NCBI GenBank assembly: GCA_949299515.1 | Contig: CASGAP010000001.1 | Location: 124,001-188,000 of the forward strand | DNA: 64,000 bases | Source of the DNA: an uncultured Desulfovibrionaceae bacterium | GTDB lineage: Bacteria; Desulfobacterota; Desulfovibrionia; Desulfovibrionales; Desulfovibrionaceae | Direction: 5' to 3' | In this document: piece after piece, positions 16,143 to 24,872 of the stretch | How the letters are laid out: each line of letters begins with the position of its first letter | Numbering within the stretch: the stretch's first letter is position 1 | Made by a program: the position numbers and the translations under genes | The notes under the pieces: generated by a model | The model's input: only the letters and a program-made list of their open reading frames with translations | Databases searched by the model: none | Told to the model about the DNA's origin: nothing

Positions 16143-18221
16143 TTAGGCAAGGGCGATAAGCAGAAGAAGCGCAACAATGTTAATGATTTTGATCATCGGG
16201 TTAACGGCGGGGCCTGCGGTGTCTTTATAGGGGTCACCTACGGTGTCGCCGGTAACGGCTGCTTTGTGGGCATCGGAACCTTTGCCGCCGAAGTTGCCGT
16301 CTTCGATGTATTTTTTCGCGTTATCCCAAGCGCCGCCGCCGCTGGTCATGGAAATAGCAACGAAAATACCGGTTACGATTGTACCCATGAGCATAGCGCC
16401 GAGGCTTGCAAATGCAGCGTCTTGGCCGCCTACGGCATTAATGACGAAGTACAGAACCACAGGGGCGAGAACCGGAAGCAGGGACGGTGCAATCATTTCT
16501 TTAATGGCGGCTTTGGTAAGCATATCAACCGCAGCATGATAGTCGGGCTTGGCGGTGCCTTCCATAATGCCGGGGATTTCTTTGAACTGGCGGCGAACTT
16601 CAACAACAACGGCAGCACCTGCACGACCGACGCTCATCATGCCCATGGCGCCGAAAAGATACGGCAGAAGGCCGCCGATGAAAAGGCCGATAAGCACATA
16701 GGGATCCTGCAGGTTAAAGCTGATGTCGGACAGCGGGAAGTAACGGGAAAGGTCTTCGGTGTATGCAGCGAAAAGAACAAGGGCTGCAAGGGCGGCGGAA
16801 CCGATGGCATAGCCTTTGGTAACGGCTTTGGTGGTATTGCCTACGGCGTCGAGGGCGTCGGTAACTTCGCGCACTTCTTCGGGAAGACCGCTCATTTCAG
16901 CAATGCCGCCTGCGTTGTCGGTAACCGGGCCGTAAGCGTCAAGGGCAACAACCATGCCTGCAAGGGCGAGCATGGTGGTAGCGGCAACGGAAATGCCGAA
17001 GAGGCCTGCGTTATGGTAAGCAAACAAAATACCGGCGCAGATTACGATAACCGGAAGAGCGCAGGCTTCCATGGAAACGGCAAGCCCTTGAATAACGTTG
17101 GTGCCGTGGCCTGTGGTGGAAGCTTTGGCAATGCTGCGTACCGGGCGGTAGGAAGTGGAGGTGTAGTATTCGGTAATCCATACCAGCAAAGCGGTAACAA
17201 TGAGGCCGGTAAAGGAGCAGAGCAGCAGGTTGCCGCCGGTGAATACTTTGCCGTTTACGCTCATTTCAGGAACGTTCCAGAAGAAAGCCATGGTAATGAA
17301 GGTTATAAGCACCGCGGAAATTACGGCAGTGGCAAAGAAGCCTTTATACAGGGCTTTCATGATTTTTTTGTCGTCGGAAAGTTTTACGAAGAACGTGCCT
17401 GCAACGGAAGCCAAAATGCATACGCCGCTGATAAGGAGCGGATACATGATCATCAGGCTCTGCAGGGCGCCTTCAAAGTAAATGGAGGCCAGCAGCATGG
17501 TGGCTACTATGGTAACTGCATAGGTTTCGAAAAGGTCGGCTGCCATGCCTGCGCAGTCGCCTACGTTGTCGCCTACGTTGTCGGCAATAACGGCAGGGTT
17601 GCGAGGGTCGTCTTCAGGAATGCCTGCTTCGACTTTGCCGACAAGGTCAGCGCCCACGTCGGCGCCTTTGGTAAAGATACCGCCGCCGAGACGGGCGAAA
17701 ATGGAAATCAGGGACGCACCGAAGGAAAGCGCTACAAGAGCCTGCATAAGGGTAGCGGTTTCCACTTGGAACATCTGCAGAAGCGCATAGTAGAAGGTAA
17801 CGCCCAAAAGACCGAGGCCTACAACCAAAAGACCGGTAATGGCGCCGGACTGGAAGGCAATGTTCAGGGCAGGGGTAAGGCCTTCACGGGCAGCTTCGGC
17901 AGTGCGGACGTTGGCGCGCACGGATACGTTCATGCCGATATAGCCGGCAACGCCGGAAAGCACGGCGCCGATTACAAAGCCGAGCGCAACAAGGAAGGAA
18001 AGGAAGGTAAGAAGCAATACGGCAACAACAATGCCCACAATGGCAATGGTGCGGTATTGGCGGTTCAAATATGCTTGAGCGCCTTCCTGGATTGCTCCGG
18101 CGATACGCTGCATATCTTCATTGCCGGTGCTGGCGGCAAGCACGGTTTTGGAGGCTTTGAATGCGTAATACAAAGCGAATGCGGCGCAAGCAAAGACCAA
18201 TAACAAAGAGATAGAAGTCAT
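16143..18221 (-). CDS. hppA: Membrane-bound proton-translocating pyrophosphatase, K+-independent type
   Basis: 692 residues with about 16 membrane helices. The pyrophosphate-binding motifs are [20 protein letters not shown] in the middle and [20 protein letters not shown] near the C terminus. [15 protein letters not shown] is also present. The residue that decides potassium dependence is Lys here: [14 protein letters not shown] has Lys where K+-dependent forms have Ala. The enzyme couples pyrophosphate hydrolysis to proton export; in sulfate reducers it recovers energy from pyrophosphate released by sulfate adenylyltransferase. GAGGGTCTTAT precedes ATG. A palindrome at 18278-18300 lies in its leader. 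Confidence 0.97.
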   Translation of the reverse strand: MTSISLLLVFACAAFALYYAFKASKTVLAASTGNEDMQRIAGAIQEGAQAYLNRQYRTIAIVGIVVAVLLLTFLSFLVALGFVIGAVLSGVAGYIGMNVSVRANVRTAEAAREGLTPALNIAFQSGAITGLLVVGLGLLGVTFYYALLQMFQVETATLMQALVALSFGASLISIFARLGGGIFTKGADVGADLVGKVEAGIPEDDPRNPAVIADNVGDNVGDCAGMAADLFETYAVTIVATMLLASIYFEGALQSLMIMYPLLISGVCILASVAGTFFVKLSDDKKIMKALYKGFFATAVISAVLITFITMAFFWNVPEMSVNGKVFTGGNLLLCSFTGLIVTALLVWITEYYTSTSYRPVRSIAKASTTGHGTNVIQGLAVSMEACALPVIVICAGILFAYHNAGLFGISVAATTMLALAGMVVALDAYGPVTDNAGGIAEMSGLPEEVREVTDALDAVGNTTKAVTKGYAIGSAALAALVLFAAYTEDLSRYFPLSDISFNLQDPYVLIGLFIGGLLPYLFGAMGMMSVGRAGAAVVVEVRRQFKEIPGIMEGTAKPDYHAAVDMLTKAAIKEMIAPSLLPVLAPVVLYFVINAVGGQDAAFASLGAMLMGTIVTGIFVAISMTSGGGAWDNAKKYIEDGNFGGKGSDAHKAAVTGDTVGDPYKDTAGPAVNPMIKIINIVALLLLIALA

Positions 18222-18277
18222 ATAAGACCCTCGCTACGTTGAAATGATATGGGAAAAGCGTTTATGCTCTGTCCGAC

Positions 18278-18300
18278 ATATAGAATGGCAAATTCTATAT
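18278..18300. repeat. Palindrome in the hppA leader
   Basis: ATATAGAAT at 18278-18286 pairs exactly with ATTCTATAT at 18292-18300. It lies between alr and hppA, about 57 bases before the hppA ATG. It could be an operator or the end of the alr transcript; the sequence does not decide. Confidence 0.45.
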
Positions 18301-18358
18301 AATCTTGGGAGATTAAGCAAGGGTAAAGTCTTGGCCGCAAAAAATAATTTTCAGGGTT

Positions 18359-19462
18359 TTAAAATCCCAGGGAGGTAAGCACTTCATGGGGTATGGTGTT
18401 CCACCATTTGGCAAGCATTTCCGGGGTGACGGGATTTTCTTTGCCGCCCAGCACATAGGCCTCGTCGCCGATGCTGATGTTGCTGCCGTCGTAAATGTCC
18501 GTAATGTCCACGGCGGTCATCTGCATCGTGACATAGCCGAGTACGGGGCAGTGATGTCCGTTAATGCAGACATGGGGGACAAAATCGCTGTCCTGGCTGA
18601 ATACGCGGTTGCTGCGGCGGTAGCCGTTTGCATAGCCTATGCCTATCCATGCGGCAACTGTGTCGCGTTCGGCGGTAAAGCTCTGCATATAGCTTAAGCA
18701 TTCGCCGCGTTTGAGGCGGTTTATGCTTAAAATGGGCGCGGTAAGGGAAAGCGCGGGCATAAGGTGCGGGGTAAGGTGTTCTTTTTCCGTGCCGACAAGC
18801 GGATTGCCCCCGTAAAAAATCATGCCCACGCGCGCAATGTCGCCCATAAATTCCGGGTATGCCACAAGGGCGGCGGAATTGGCAAAGCTTGTTTTCAGAT
18901 CGGGGAACGCGTCTTTCAGCGCGCTGACTGCCGGTGCCAGTTTTTGTGCCTGAAACTGCATATAGCCCTGTTCGGAAATAATGTCCGCGCTGGCGTAATG
19001 GGTCAGGGCGTAGCTTGCTTTTTTTCCGGCGCGTTTTATTTGGTGAATGACTTCGCCGATATCTTGGGGCAAAAAGCCGAGCCGTCCCATGCCGGAATTG
19101 ATTTTTACGGCGATTTTGTCCGAATAGGTTAGGGCTTTGTCCAGCGACTGCGCATTGTGGGCAAGGCTCACTATGTCAGCTTCGGCGGCTTTTTTGTATT
19201 CTTCGTCGGCAATGGCGCCGAGCAGGGGGATAATTTCCTGGGCAATGCCGTTTTCTCTCAGTTCCAGGGCTTCGTACACCGTGCCCGCGGCAAAGTATTC
19301 AACGTCTTCTGCGGCAAAAAACTTTGCAATGTCAACGGCTCCGTGGGAGTAAGCATTGCTTTTGATTACCGGCATAAGATTGGGGTGCAGTTTTTTTATT
19401 TGCCTGAAATTATACAAAAGCGCGTTATAGTCGATATGCACGTTGCAGAAAGCGTTCTTCAT
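18359..19462 (-). CDS. alr: Alanine racemase
   Basis: 367 residues. The PLP lysine is Lys34 in MPVIKSNAYSHGA (the more usual form is VVKANAYGHG). The second catalytic block IGIGYANGYRR carries the tyrosine. The N-terminal barrel and C-terminal beta domain have the normal total length. It makes D-alanine for peptidoglycan in the cytoplasm. AAGGGCTGGCT precedes ATG 19462. It is upstream of hppA on the same strand and divergent from lptD. Confidence 0.94.
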   Translation of the reverse strand: MKNAFCNVHIDYNALLYNFRQIKKLHPNLMPVIKSNAYSHGAVDIAKFFAAEDVEYFAAGTVYEALELRENGIAQEIIPLLGAIADEEYKKAAEADIVSLAHNAQSLDKALTYSDKIAVKINSGMGRLGFLPQDIGEVIHQIKRAGKKASYALTHYASADIISEQGYMQFQAQKLAPAVSALKDAFPDLKTSFANSAALVAYPEFMGDIARVGMIFYGGNPLVGTEKEHLTPHLMPALSLTAPILSINRLKRGECLSYMQSFTAERDTVAAWIGIGYANGYRRSNRVFSQDSDFVPHVCINGHHCPVLGYVTMQMTAVDITDIYDGSNISIGDEAYVLGGKENPVTPEMLAKWWNTIPHEVLTSLGF

Positions 19463-19659
19463 AGCCAGCCCTTTTTTGTGGAATAGGTTATTCTAATATT
19501 ATTGCGGCAAATTGCAAGACTGTTTTTTTCAAACAATTTCAGCATATTATCGAAAGACTTCAAAATAATTTTTTTTTGCTCTTATTTTCTTTATCAAAAG
19601 AAATATTTATGCTAAACTGCCAGGGATTAAAAATACGATACCAATGTACGGGAAAAATC

Positions 19660-22020
19660 ATGTTGCGCTGTGTACAATATATAGTTTTGGCTTTTTTTCT
19701 TTGTTTCGGCATACAGGCTTTTGCCGCGGAGTTTCCTACCGCTATCCGCGAAGACGGTTCCCTTGTTTCCGAAAACGAACAGCCGTGGAAAATTTACGCG
19801 GATTCTCTTGTCAGCAAAAACGACGGCGTGGTTATAGAAGGCAGGGGCAATGTGCTTTTGGTGCGCGGAGAGGATTATCTGAAAGCGGATTTTGCAAGGC
19901 TGTATACCAATACACAGTGGATTTTGCTGCAGGGCAATGTGTACGCAAAGCTCGGCGCCGACGAGGTGGAAGCGGAAGAAGCGGAATTCGATCTTAATAA
20001 CAGTACGGGCTGGCTCAAAGACGCACGTCTTTTTCTTGCCGGGCCGCATATGTATTTTAAAAGCGACGAGGTTGTTAAAACCGGCGATTCCCGTTATTCG
20101 CTCATAAAAGCAAAGGCCACAACCTGCGACGGTTCCGTGCCACTTTGGAAAATCGAGGCGCAGGAAGCCGATTTGGCTGTAGACAGCTATGCCCATTTCC
20201 GCAATGTGGTATTTAATGTAAAAGATCACGGAGTGTTTTATACCCCGTATTTTTTTGCGCCTACAAAAACCACGCGCCAAAGCGGTCTGCTTCTTCCGGA
20301 TTACGGCATAAGCTCTACGCAGGGGCTTTTTTATACGCAGCCTTATTATCATGTGATAGACCAAAGCCGCGATTTAACCGTTTACGGTACTATTCTTACG
20401 GAAAAAGGCTTTATGCCGTCATTGGAATACCGTTCCCATACCAAGGAAAACGAAAAACTGTGGGCTATGCTGGATTTTTTGTATGACGATACGCGCGTTC
20501 TCTCCGAAAATGACGACGACGTGGACAGGGGCGACGGCAATATCCGCACCAACAGAACCAGATATTGGCTGCGCGCCATGGGCAACGGCGATATACTGGA
20601 AAGTGAGTGGAAGTATAAGTATAATCTTGACTATGTTTCAGACCAGAACTTTATCCGTGAATTCAGCAGCCGTATGACCGGCTTTGATTACACCAAGGAA
20701 CAGAGTTATCAAATGTTCGGCAGAAACTTTACCGAGGCCGACGAAAACAGAATAACACAGGGTTTTGTTTACAGAAATTTTGAAAGGTTTTATGTTACCG
20801 CAGGCATGAAATACACCCAGGACCCGCGGTTCGGCCACGGCAACCTGGCAAGAAAGTACGATACCACGGTGCAGCAGCTGCCGGAAATTGGCCTGTACTG
20901 GAACCGCGGCGCCGTTTTGGAACAGCTACCTTTTGAATGGAATATGCTGTCCACTGCGGGATATTTTTACCGCCGTTCCGGAACCAAGGGAGCCAAAGGC
21001 GAAGTGTATCCGGAACTTGTTCTGCCTGTTAATTTGGGTTTTCTGCGCGGTGAAATTGCCGGGGCGGCCAGGGCTACTTTGTATACGGCCGTTGCGGGAA
21101 ACGATACGTCGTTTTTTGAGTCTGCGGCTTCCGCAAGGGCGGGCGCCAGGGCGCAGCAGGACGACGCAACCCGTTTTATTCCTGAATTCAGGGCAGACTT
21201 TTTTGCCCAGGCCGACAGGGTTTGGCAGCTTGGCGAAGCCTATGCTTCTGTAAGCGAAAATGTCGGAAAAAGAGAAATTGCCGCCGTAAAGCATACAATA
21301 CAGCCGCGTATCGGCTATGAATGGAAACGGGACGTCAATCAGGAAGACAATCCGTTTTTTACGCTTGACGACAGGATACAGGGGCAGAATAACTTTACGT
21401 TCCGCCTGGACAATCTGCTGACGGCAAAACAAAGCACGGTAACACGCCAAAAAGACGGGATCAAAAAAGTAACTTCCTATTTGGATATGGTAAGCTTTAT
21501 CGTGGAAACCGGCTATGACTTTAAAGAAGCGGACAGAACCAAGCATACGGAATTTTTTGAAAACAGGCCGTGGCATGATTTGCGCACGCGCCTTGTTGTC
21601 CGTCCGCTTAAGTGGATAAGCTTTGACGCAGATGCCTATTATTCCTTTTATGACGGCAAAATCAACGCGGTGGATTTGGGAACAACCCTGTACCATGAAA
21701 CGTACGGTTCGTTCTCCACAAGCTACAGCCAGCGCGAGCCGAATTTTGATTACCGCCGTTTTGTCAGCTACGACAACGTATTGGATATTATTCCCACACA
21801 AAAAATCAATGTCATTACCAATACGCTCAGGCTGAATGTCACGCCGCAGTATCTTGTGTATATAATGGAGCGCACCAATCTTGACAGCGGCAAAAGCTAT
21901 GAACGCATAATCGGGATCGGGTACAAGCACCAGTGCCTGTATCTGTACGGCGAATATACGAAAGACCCCATCGAAGAACGGGTAAGCCTTAATATCGAGC
22001 TTGCCGGCTTAGGATTTTAG
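19660..22020 (+). CDS. lptD: LPS assembly outer membrane protein LptD
   Basis: 786 residues from ATG 19660. I chose this start because it gives a signal peptide (CVQYIVLAFFLCFGIQAFA) directly; the ORF runs 28 codons further upstream. Residues 30-210 are the OstA/LptA-like periplasmic domain (IYADSLVSKNDGVVIEGRGN). The rest is the 26-strand LptD barrel with alternating aromatic strands, ending in LNIELAGLGF, an outer-membrane terminal signature. LptD with LptE inserts LPS in the outer leaflet. The ribosome site is weak (GGGAAAAATC). comM starts one base after its stop. Confidence 0.93.
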   Translation: MLRCVQYIVLAFFLCFGIQAFAAEFPTAIREDGSLVSENEQPWKIYADSLVSKNDGVVIEGRGNVLLVRGEDYLKADFARLYTNTQWILLQGNVYAKLGADEVEAEEAEFDLNNSTGWLKDARLFLAGPHMYFKSDEVVKTGDSRYSLIKAKATTCDGSVPLWKIEAQEADLAVDSYAHFRNVVFNVKDHGVFYTPYFFAPTKTTRQSGLLLPDYGISSTQGLFYTQPYYHVIDQSRDLTVYGTILTEKGFMPSLEYRSHTKENEKLWAMLDFLYDDTRVLSENDDDVDRGDGNIRTNRTRYWLRAMGNGDILESEWKYKYNLDYVSDQNFIREFSSRMTGFDYTKEQSYQMFGRNFTEADENRITQGFVYRNFERFYVTAGMKYTQDPRFGHGNLARKYDTTVQQLPEIGLYWNRGAVLEQLPFEWNMLSTAGYFYRRSGTKGAKGEVYPELVLPVNLGFLRGEIAGAARATLYTAVAGNDTSFFESAASARAGARAQQDDATRFIPEFRADFFAQADRVWQLGEAYASVSENVGKREIAAVKHTIQPRIGYEWKRDVNQEDNPFFTLDDRIQGQNNFTFRLDNLLTAKQSTVTRQKDGIKKVTSYLDMVSFIVETGYDFKEADRTKHTEFFENRPWHDLRTRLVVRPLKWISFDADAYYSFYDGKINAVDLGTTLYHETYGSFSTSYSQREPNFDYRRFVSYDNVLDIIPTQKINVITNTLRLNVTPQYLVYIMERTNLDSGKSYERIIGIGYKHQCLYLYGEYTKDPIEERVSLNIELAGLGF

Positions 22021-22021
22021 C

Positions 22022-23545
22022 ATGATAGCACGGCTTGTCTGCGGCGCCCTGCAGGGTATAGAGGCCTATAAGGTAGATTTGGAAATAGATTATACCAAAG
22101 CCGGAATGCCGTCTTTTGTTATGGTGGGGCTTGCCGAAGGTGCGGTCAGGGAAGCCAAGGAACGCGTGTTTACCGCAGTGCGCGCAGCGGCGTTTAAAAT
22201 CGCTCCCGCAAAAATTACCGTAAATCTTGCTCCCGCGGACAGAAGAAAAAGCGGAACCGCATATGATCTGCCTTTGGCTGTGGGACTGCTTGCCGCTTCG
22301 GAAAACATTAAGCCCGTTCTTGATATCGAAAAGATTTTTTTTGCCGCGGAACTTTCGCTGAGCGGAAAGCTGCGGCCCGTTTCCGGCATACTGCCGCTTG
22401 CGCTGCTGGCGCGTTCGCTCGGTGCCGAGGCAATGGTCGTGGCGCAGGATAACGCGGCAGAGGCGTCGATAGTCGACGGGCTGACGGTTTACGGCTTGGA
22501 TACGTTGTCCGATGTGCTGGATTTTGTCTGCTCGCGGGCGGAGTTTCAACCTGCCGTGTATAAACACGGGGAAAACTGGCAGGATTATGCCGTGGATTTT
22601 GCGGAAGTGAAAGGTCAGGAAGAAGCAAAACTGGCTTTGGAAATTGCGGCGGCAGGAGCGCACAATCTGCTGTTCATCGGCGCGCCCGGAAGCGGCAAAA
22701 CCATGCTTGCCAAGCGTATTCCCACGATTTTGCCGGAACTTTCCTTCGAGGAAGCGCTGGAAGTCACGGCTGTTTACAGCGTCAGCGGCAAACTGCCGCA
22801 GCAGGGACTGATAACAGCAAGGCCGTTCCGTTCCCCGCATCATACGGTTTCCGAAATTGCTCTTATCGGCGGCGGCAGCTATCCTAAGCCCGGTGAAGTC
22901 AGTCTGGCTCACCGCGGTGTGCTGTTTTTGGACGAACTGCCCGAATTTTCGCGTTCTGCTTTGGAAGTTCTGCGTCAGCCTCTTGAAGACGGCACGGTTA
23001 CAATTGCCCGCTCTGCCCAAACGCTGGCTTACCCCGCATCATGTATGCTTATTGCCGCAATGAATCCCTGCCCCTGCGGCTATTACGGCGATTCCAGGCA
23101 TTCCTGCACCTGCACGCAGCAGCAGCTTGCGCGGTACAGGGCCAAACTTTCCGGCCCTCTTTTGGACAGGATTGATTTGCATATTGAAGTGCCGTCCGTA
23201 CAGTTTGAGGATTTTCGGTCGGATTTTAAAGGCAGGGATTCGGCTGCCATGCGCGGACGGGTAAAAAAAGCCCGGGCAGTGCAGGCTGAACGCTATGAAG
23301 GCACGGCCTGCCGCACCAATTCGGAACTTAATGGGACCATGCTTGAAAAATTTTGTTATTTGGGTGATAAAGAAAGAAACTTTTTGGGCAAAGCCGCAGA
23401 AAGGCTGGCTTTGTCCGCCCGTTCCTTTACCAGGATTCTGCGGGTTGCCCGAACTGCGGCCGACCTTGACGGAAAAGAACTGATAGGAACGGAACATTTG
23501 GCGCTGGCTATTCAGTGCCGGGCCTTGGACAGAATGAAACAGTAG
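22022..23545 (+). CDS. comM: YifB/ComM-family Mg-chelatase-like AAA+ ATPase
   Basis: 507 residues. The N-terminal Lon-substrate-like domain (about 1-170) is followed by AAA+ motifs: Walker A IGAPGSGKTMLAKR at about residue 219 and Walker B RGVLFLDELPEF near 300. A Cys cluster CPCGYYGDSRHSCTCT follows. In naturally competent bacteria ComM is a hexameric helicase that drives branch migration of transformed DNA. Together with dprA in this window it suggests DNA-uptake processing, though ComM also occurs in non-competent species. VKOR gene follows 9 bp downstream. Confidence 0.94.
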   Translation: MIARLVCGALQGIEAYKVDLEIDYTKAGMPSFVMVGLAEGAVREAKERVFTAVRAAAFKIAPAKITVNLAPADRRKSGTAYDLPLAVGLLAASENIKPVLDIEKIFFAAELSLSGKLRPVSGILPLALLARSLGAEAMVVAQDNAAEASIVDGLTVYGLDTLSDVLDFVCSRAEFQPAVYKHGENWQDYAVDFAEVKGQEEAKLALEIAAAGAHNLLFIGAPGSGKTMLAKRIPTILPELSFEEALEVTAVYSVSGKLPQQGLITARPFRSPHHTVSEIALIGGGSYPKPGEVSLAHRGVLFLDELPEFSRSALEVLRQPLEDGTVTIARSAQTLAYPASCMLIAAMNPCPCGYYGDSRHSCTCTQQQLARYRAKLSGPLLDRIDLHIEVPSVQFEDFRSDFKGRDSAAMRGRVKKARAVQAERYEGTACRTNSELNGTMLEKFCYLGDKERNFLGKAAERLALSARSFTRILRVARTAADLDGKELIGTEHLALAIQCRALDRMKQ

Positions 23546-23554
23546 GGAGTTATC

Positions 23555-24514
23555 ATGAATCCGTTGCGTCATAAATTTTTGCCGATTTCTTTCGGAGTAA
23601 GCGTTATCGGCCTGGCTTTTTCCGTATATAACATTTTAAGTACGTTTTTGTTTGAAGAAGCCTGTACGGAGCATTGCAGCGTCTTTGCCAATTTTACGTT
23701 TATGGGTTTTTCGCTGTGGTGGCTCAGTACCTTGGTTTTTGCGGCGATACTTTTGCTGTCCTTGTTCGGTTTTGCCTATCTGATACGGCTTATTACGGCA
23801 GCCGCGCTGTTTTTGGATTTATTCCTGTTTGCCATAATGCTGACGACTACCCTTTGCACCATGTGCATAGGCGCGGGAATTTTGTTTGCGTGTTCGTATT
23901 ATGCCGTGCGTTATGAAAACAGGCGGCCTATACATCCGTATCCCAAAACGGTTCTGCTTACGGTCTGGAGCGTGCTGTTTATCGCGCTTGCCGGTTCGGG
24001 CATAAACGCGGCACAGACCCCTTATCCTTTGCTGGAGTCGGAAAACGCAGCTGCCAACGTGTTTTTTTCTCCTTCCTGCCCGGCCTGCAAACAGCTGATT
24101 TCCGCGGAGTTCGGCAATAAGCGCATTTCCTGGTATCCGGTTGAAGAAAACGAAAACGATATCTGGCGCATTATTTATATGCAGGAACGGCTTGCCGCAG
24201 GCGATACGCTGGAACAGGCTTTTTTGAAAGCAGAACGTGACAGGCCTGAAGAAAAAATAGGGATTTTCAGTGCCTTGGACTGGGATTATTTGACCATGCA
24301 GTATGCGGTATGGAAAAACAGTGCCATAGTCAAGCGAAGAACATCGGTTTTGCCCTATACGGAAGTTTTCGGTACGCCGAAAACTTTGGGCGGGCCCGAA
24401 ATATCCCTGCAAAATTCTGCGGCCGCGCAGAATGATGCCGATGCCGTGGCTAAACTTATCGGCGCGGAAACAACATTTTGCGGTGACGAAAGCAAGCCCT
24501 GTGATGAAAAATAG
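23555..24514 (+). CDS. VKOR-family disulfide oxidase fused to a thioredoxin-like domain
   Basis: 319 residues. The first 150 residues hold four or five membrane helices with the VKOR cysteines: CTEHC at residues 33-37 in the periplasmic loop and the quinone-side CTMC motif near 107-110. The C-terminal part has a CPAC thioredoxin-type active site (FFSPSCPACKQLI) at about residue 175. A VKOR-Trx fusion oxidises protein thiols in the periplasm and passes electrons to the quinone pool, replacing DsbB plus DsbA. GGGAGTTATC precedes ATG. It ends the lptD operon; LptD itself needs disulfides in other bacteria, which fits. Confidence 0.85.
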   Translation: MNPLRHKFLPISFGVSVIGLAFSVYNILSTFLFEEACTEHCSVFANFTFMGFSLWWLSTLVFAAILLLSLFGFAYLIRLITAAALFLDLFLFAIMLTTTLCTMCIGAGILFACSYYAVRYENRRPIHPYPKTVLLTVWSVLFIALAGSGINAAQTPYPLLESENAAANVFFSPSCPACKQLISAEFGNKRISWYPVEENENDIWRIIYMQERLAAGDTLEQAFLKAERDRPEEKIGIFSALDWDYLTMQYAVWKNSAIVKRRTSVLPYTEVFGTPKTLGGPEISLQNSAAAQNDADAVAKLIGAETTFCGDESKPCDEK

Positions 24515-24565
24515 TCCGCAGTTTTGCGGTAGTTGCCGTAAAGGAACTGACAGCTTATAAATAAG

Positions 24566-24593
24566 AAAACCGCCCGGATACGGCGGTTTTTTT
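24566..24593 (+). terminator. Terminator of the lptD-comM-VKOR operon
   Basis: AAAACCGCC at 24566-24574 pairs with GGCGGTTTT at 24582-24590, seven-base loop, then more T residues. Confidence 0.9.
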
Positions 24594-24639
24594 GTGGCGG
24601 CATTTTGCTGCTGTTATTTGGCAGAGTATAAAAACAGCT

Positions 24640-24812
24640 TAACAATTTATTTCAACAGAAAAATTTTTTCTGGTACGTTAGTCCGCAGATACCGTGTAAA
24701 GAGGGCACGGGGGAGCCGCCTAAAGGGGGATAAGCGGTTTGCGTCAGTGAGCTTGCGAACCTTACGCAAACGGACAGCAGCGCAGTCATTTCCCCCGGAG
24801 AATAATAAAAAA
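24640..24812 (-). repeat. Modular intergenic repeat, copy 2 (minus orientation)
   Basis: Read on the minus strand it begins TTATTCTCCGGGGGAAATGA, continues CTGCGCTGCTGTCCGTTTGC, and has a stem-loop GTTTGCGT/ACGCAAAC (24764-24771 with 24737-24744). It ends AGAAAAAATTTTTCTGTTGA. The stem-loop module is shared with copy 3, the 5' edge with copy 1. Between the VKOR terminator and the end of the antiporter gene there is nothing else. Confidence 0.72.
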
Positions 24813-24872
24813 ACAGCATCACTTTGGAAATGATTTTTCCAAGCCGTTGGGAACACGGAGTCGGCGCAGCCC

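Noticed and set aside
16266-18203. 645-codon ORF antisense to hppA
   Set aside because: Shadow frame of a strongly biased gene; the composition (Gly, Asn, His rich) has no protein pattern.
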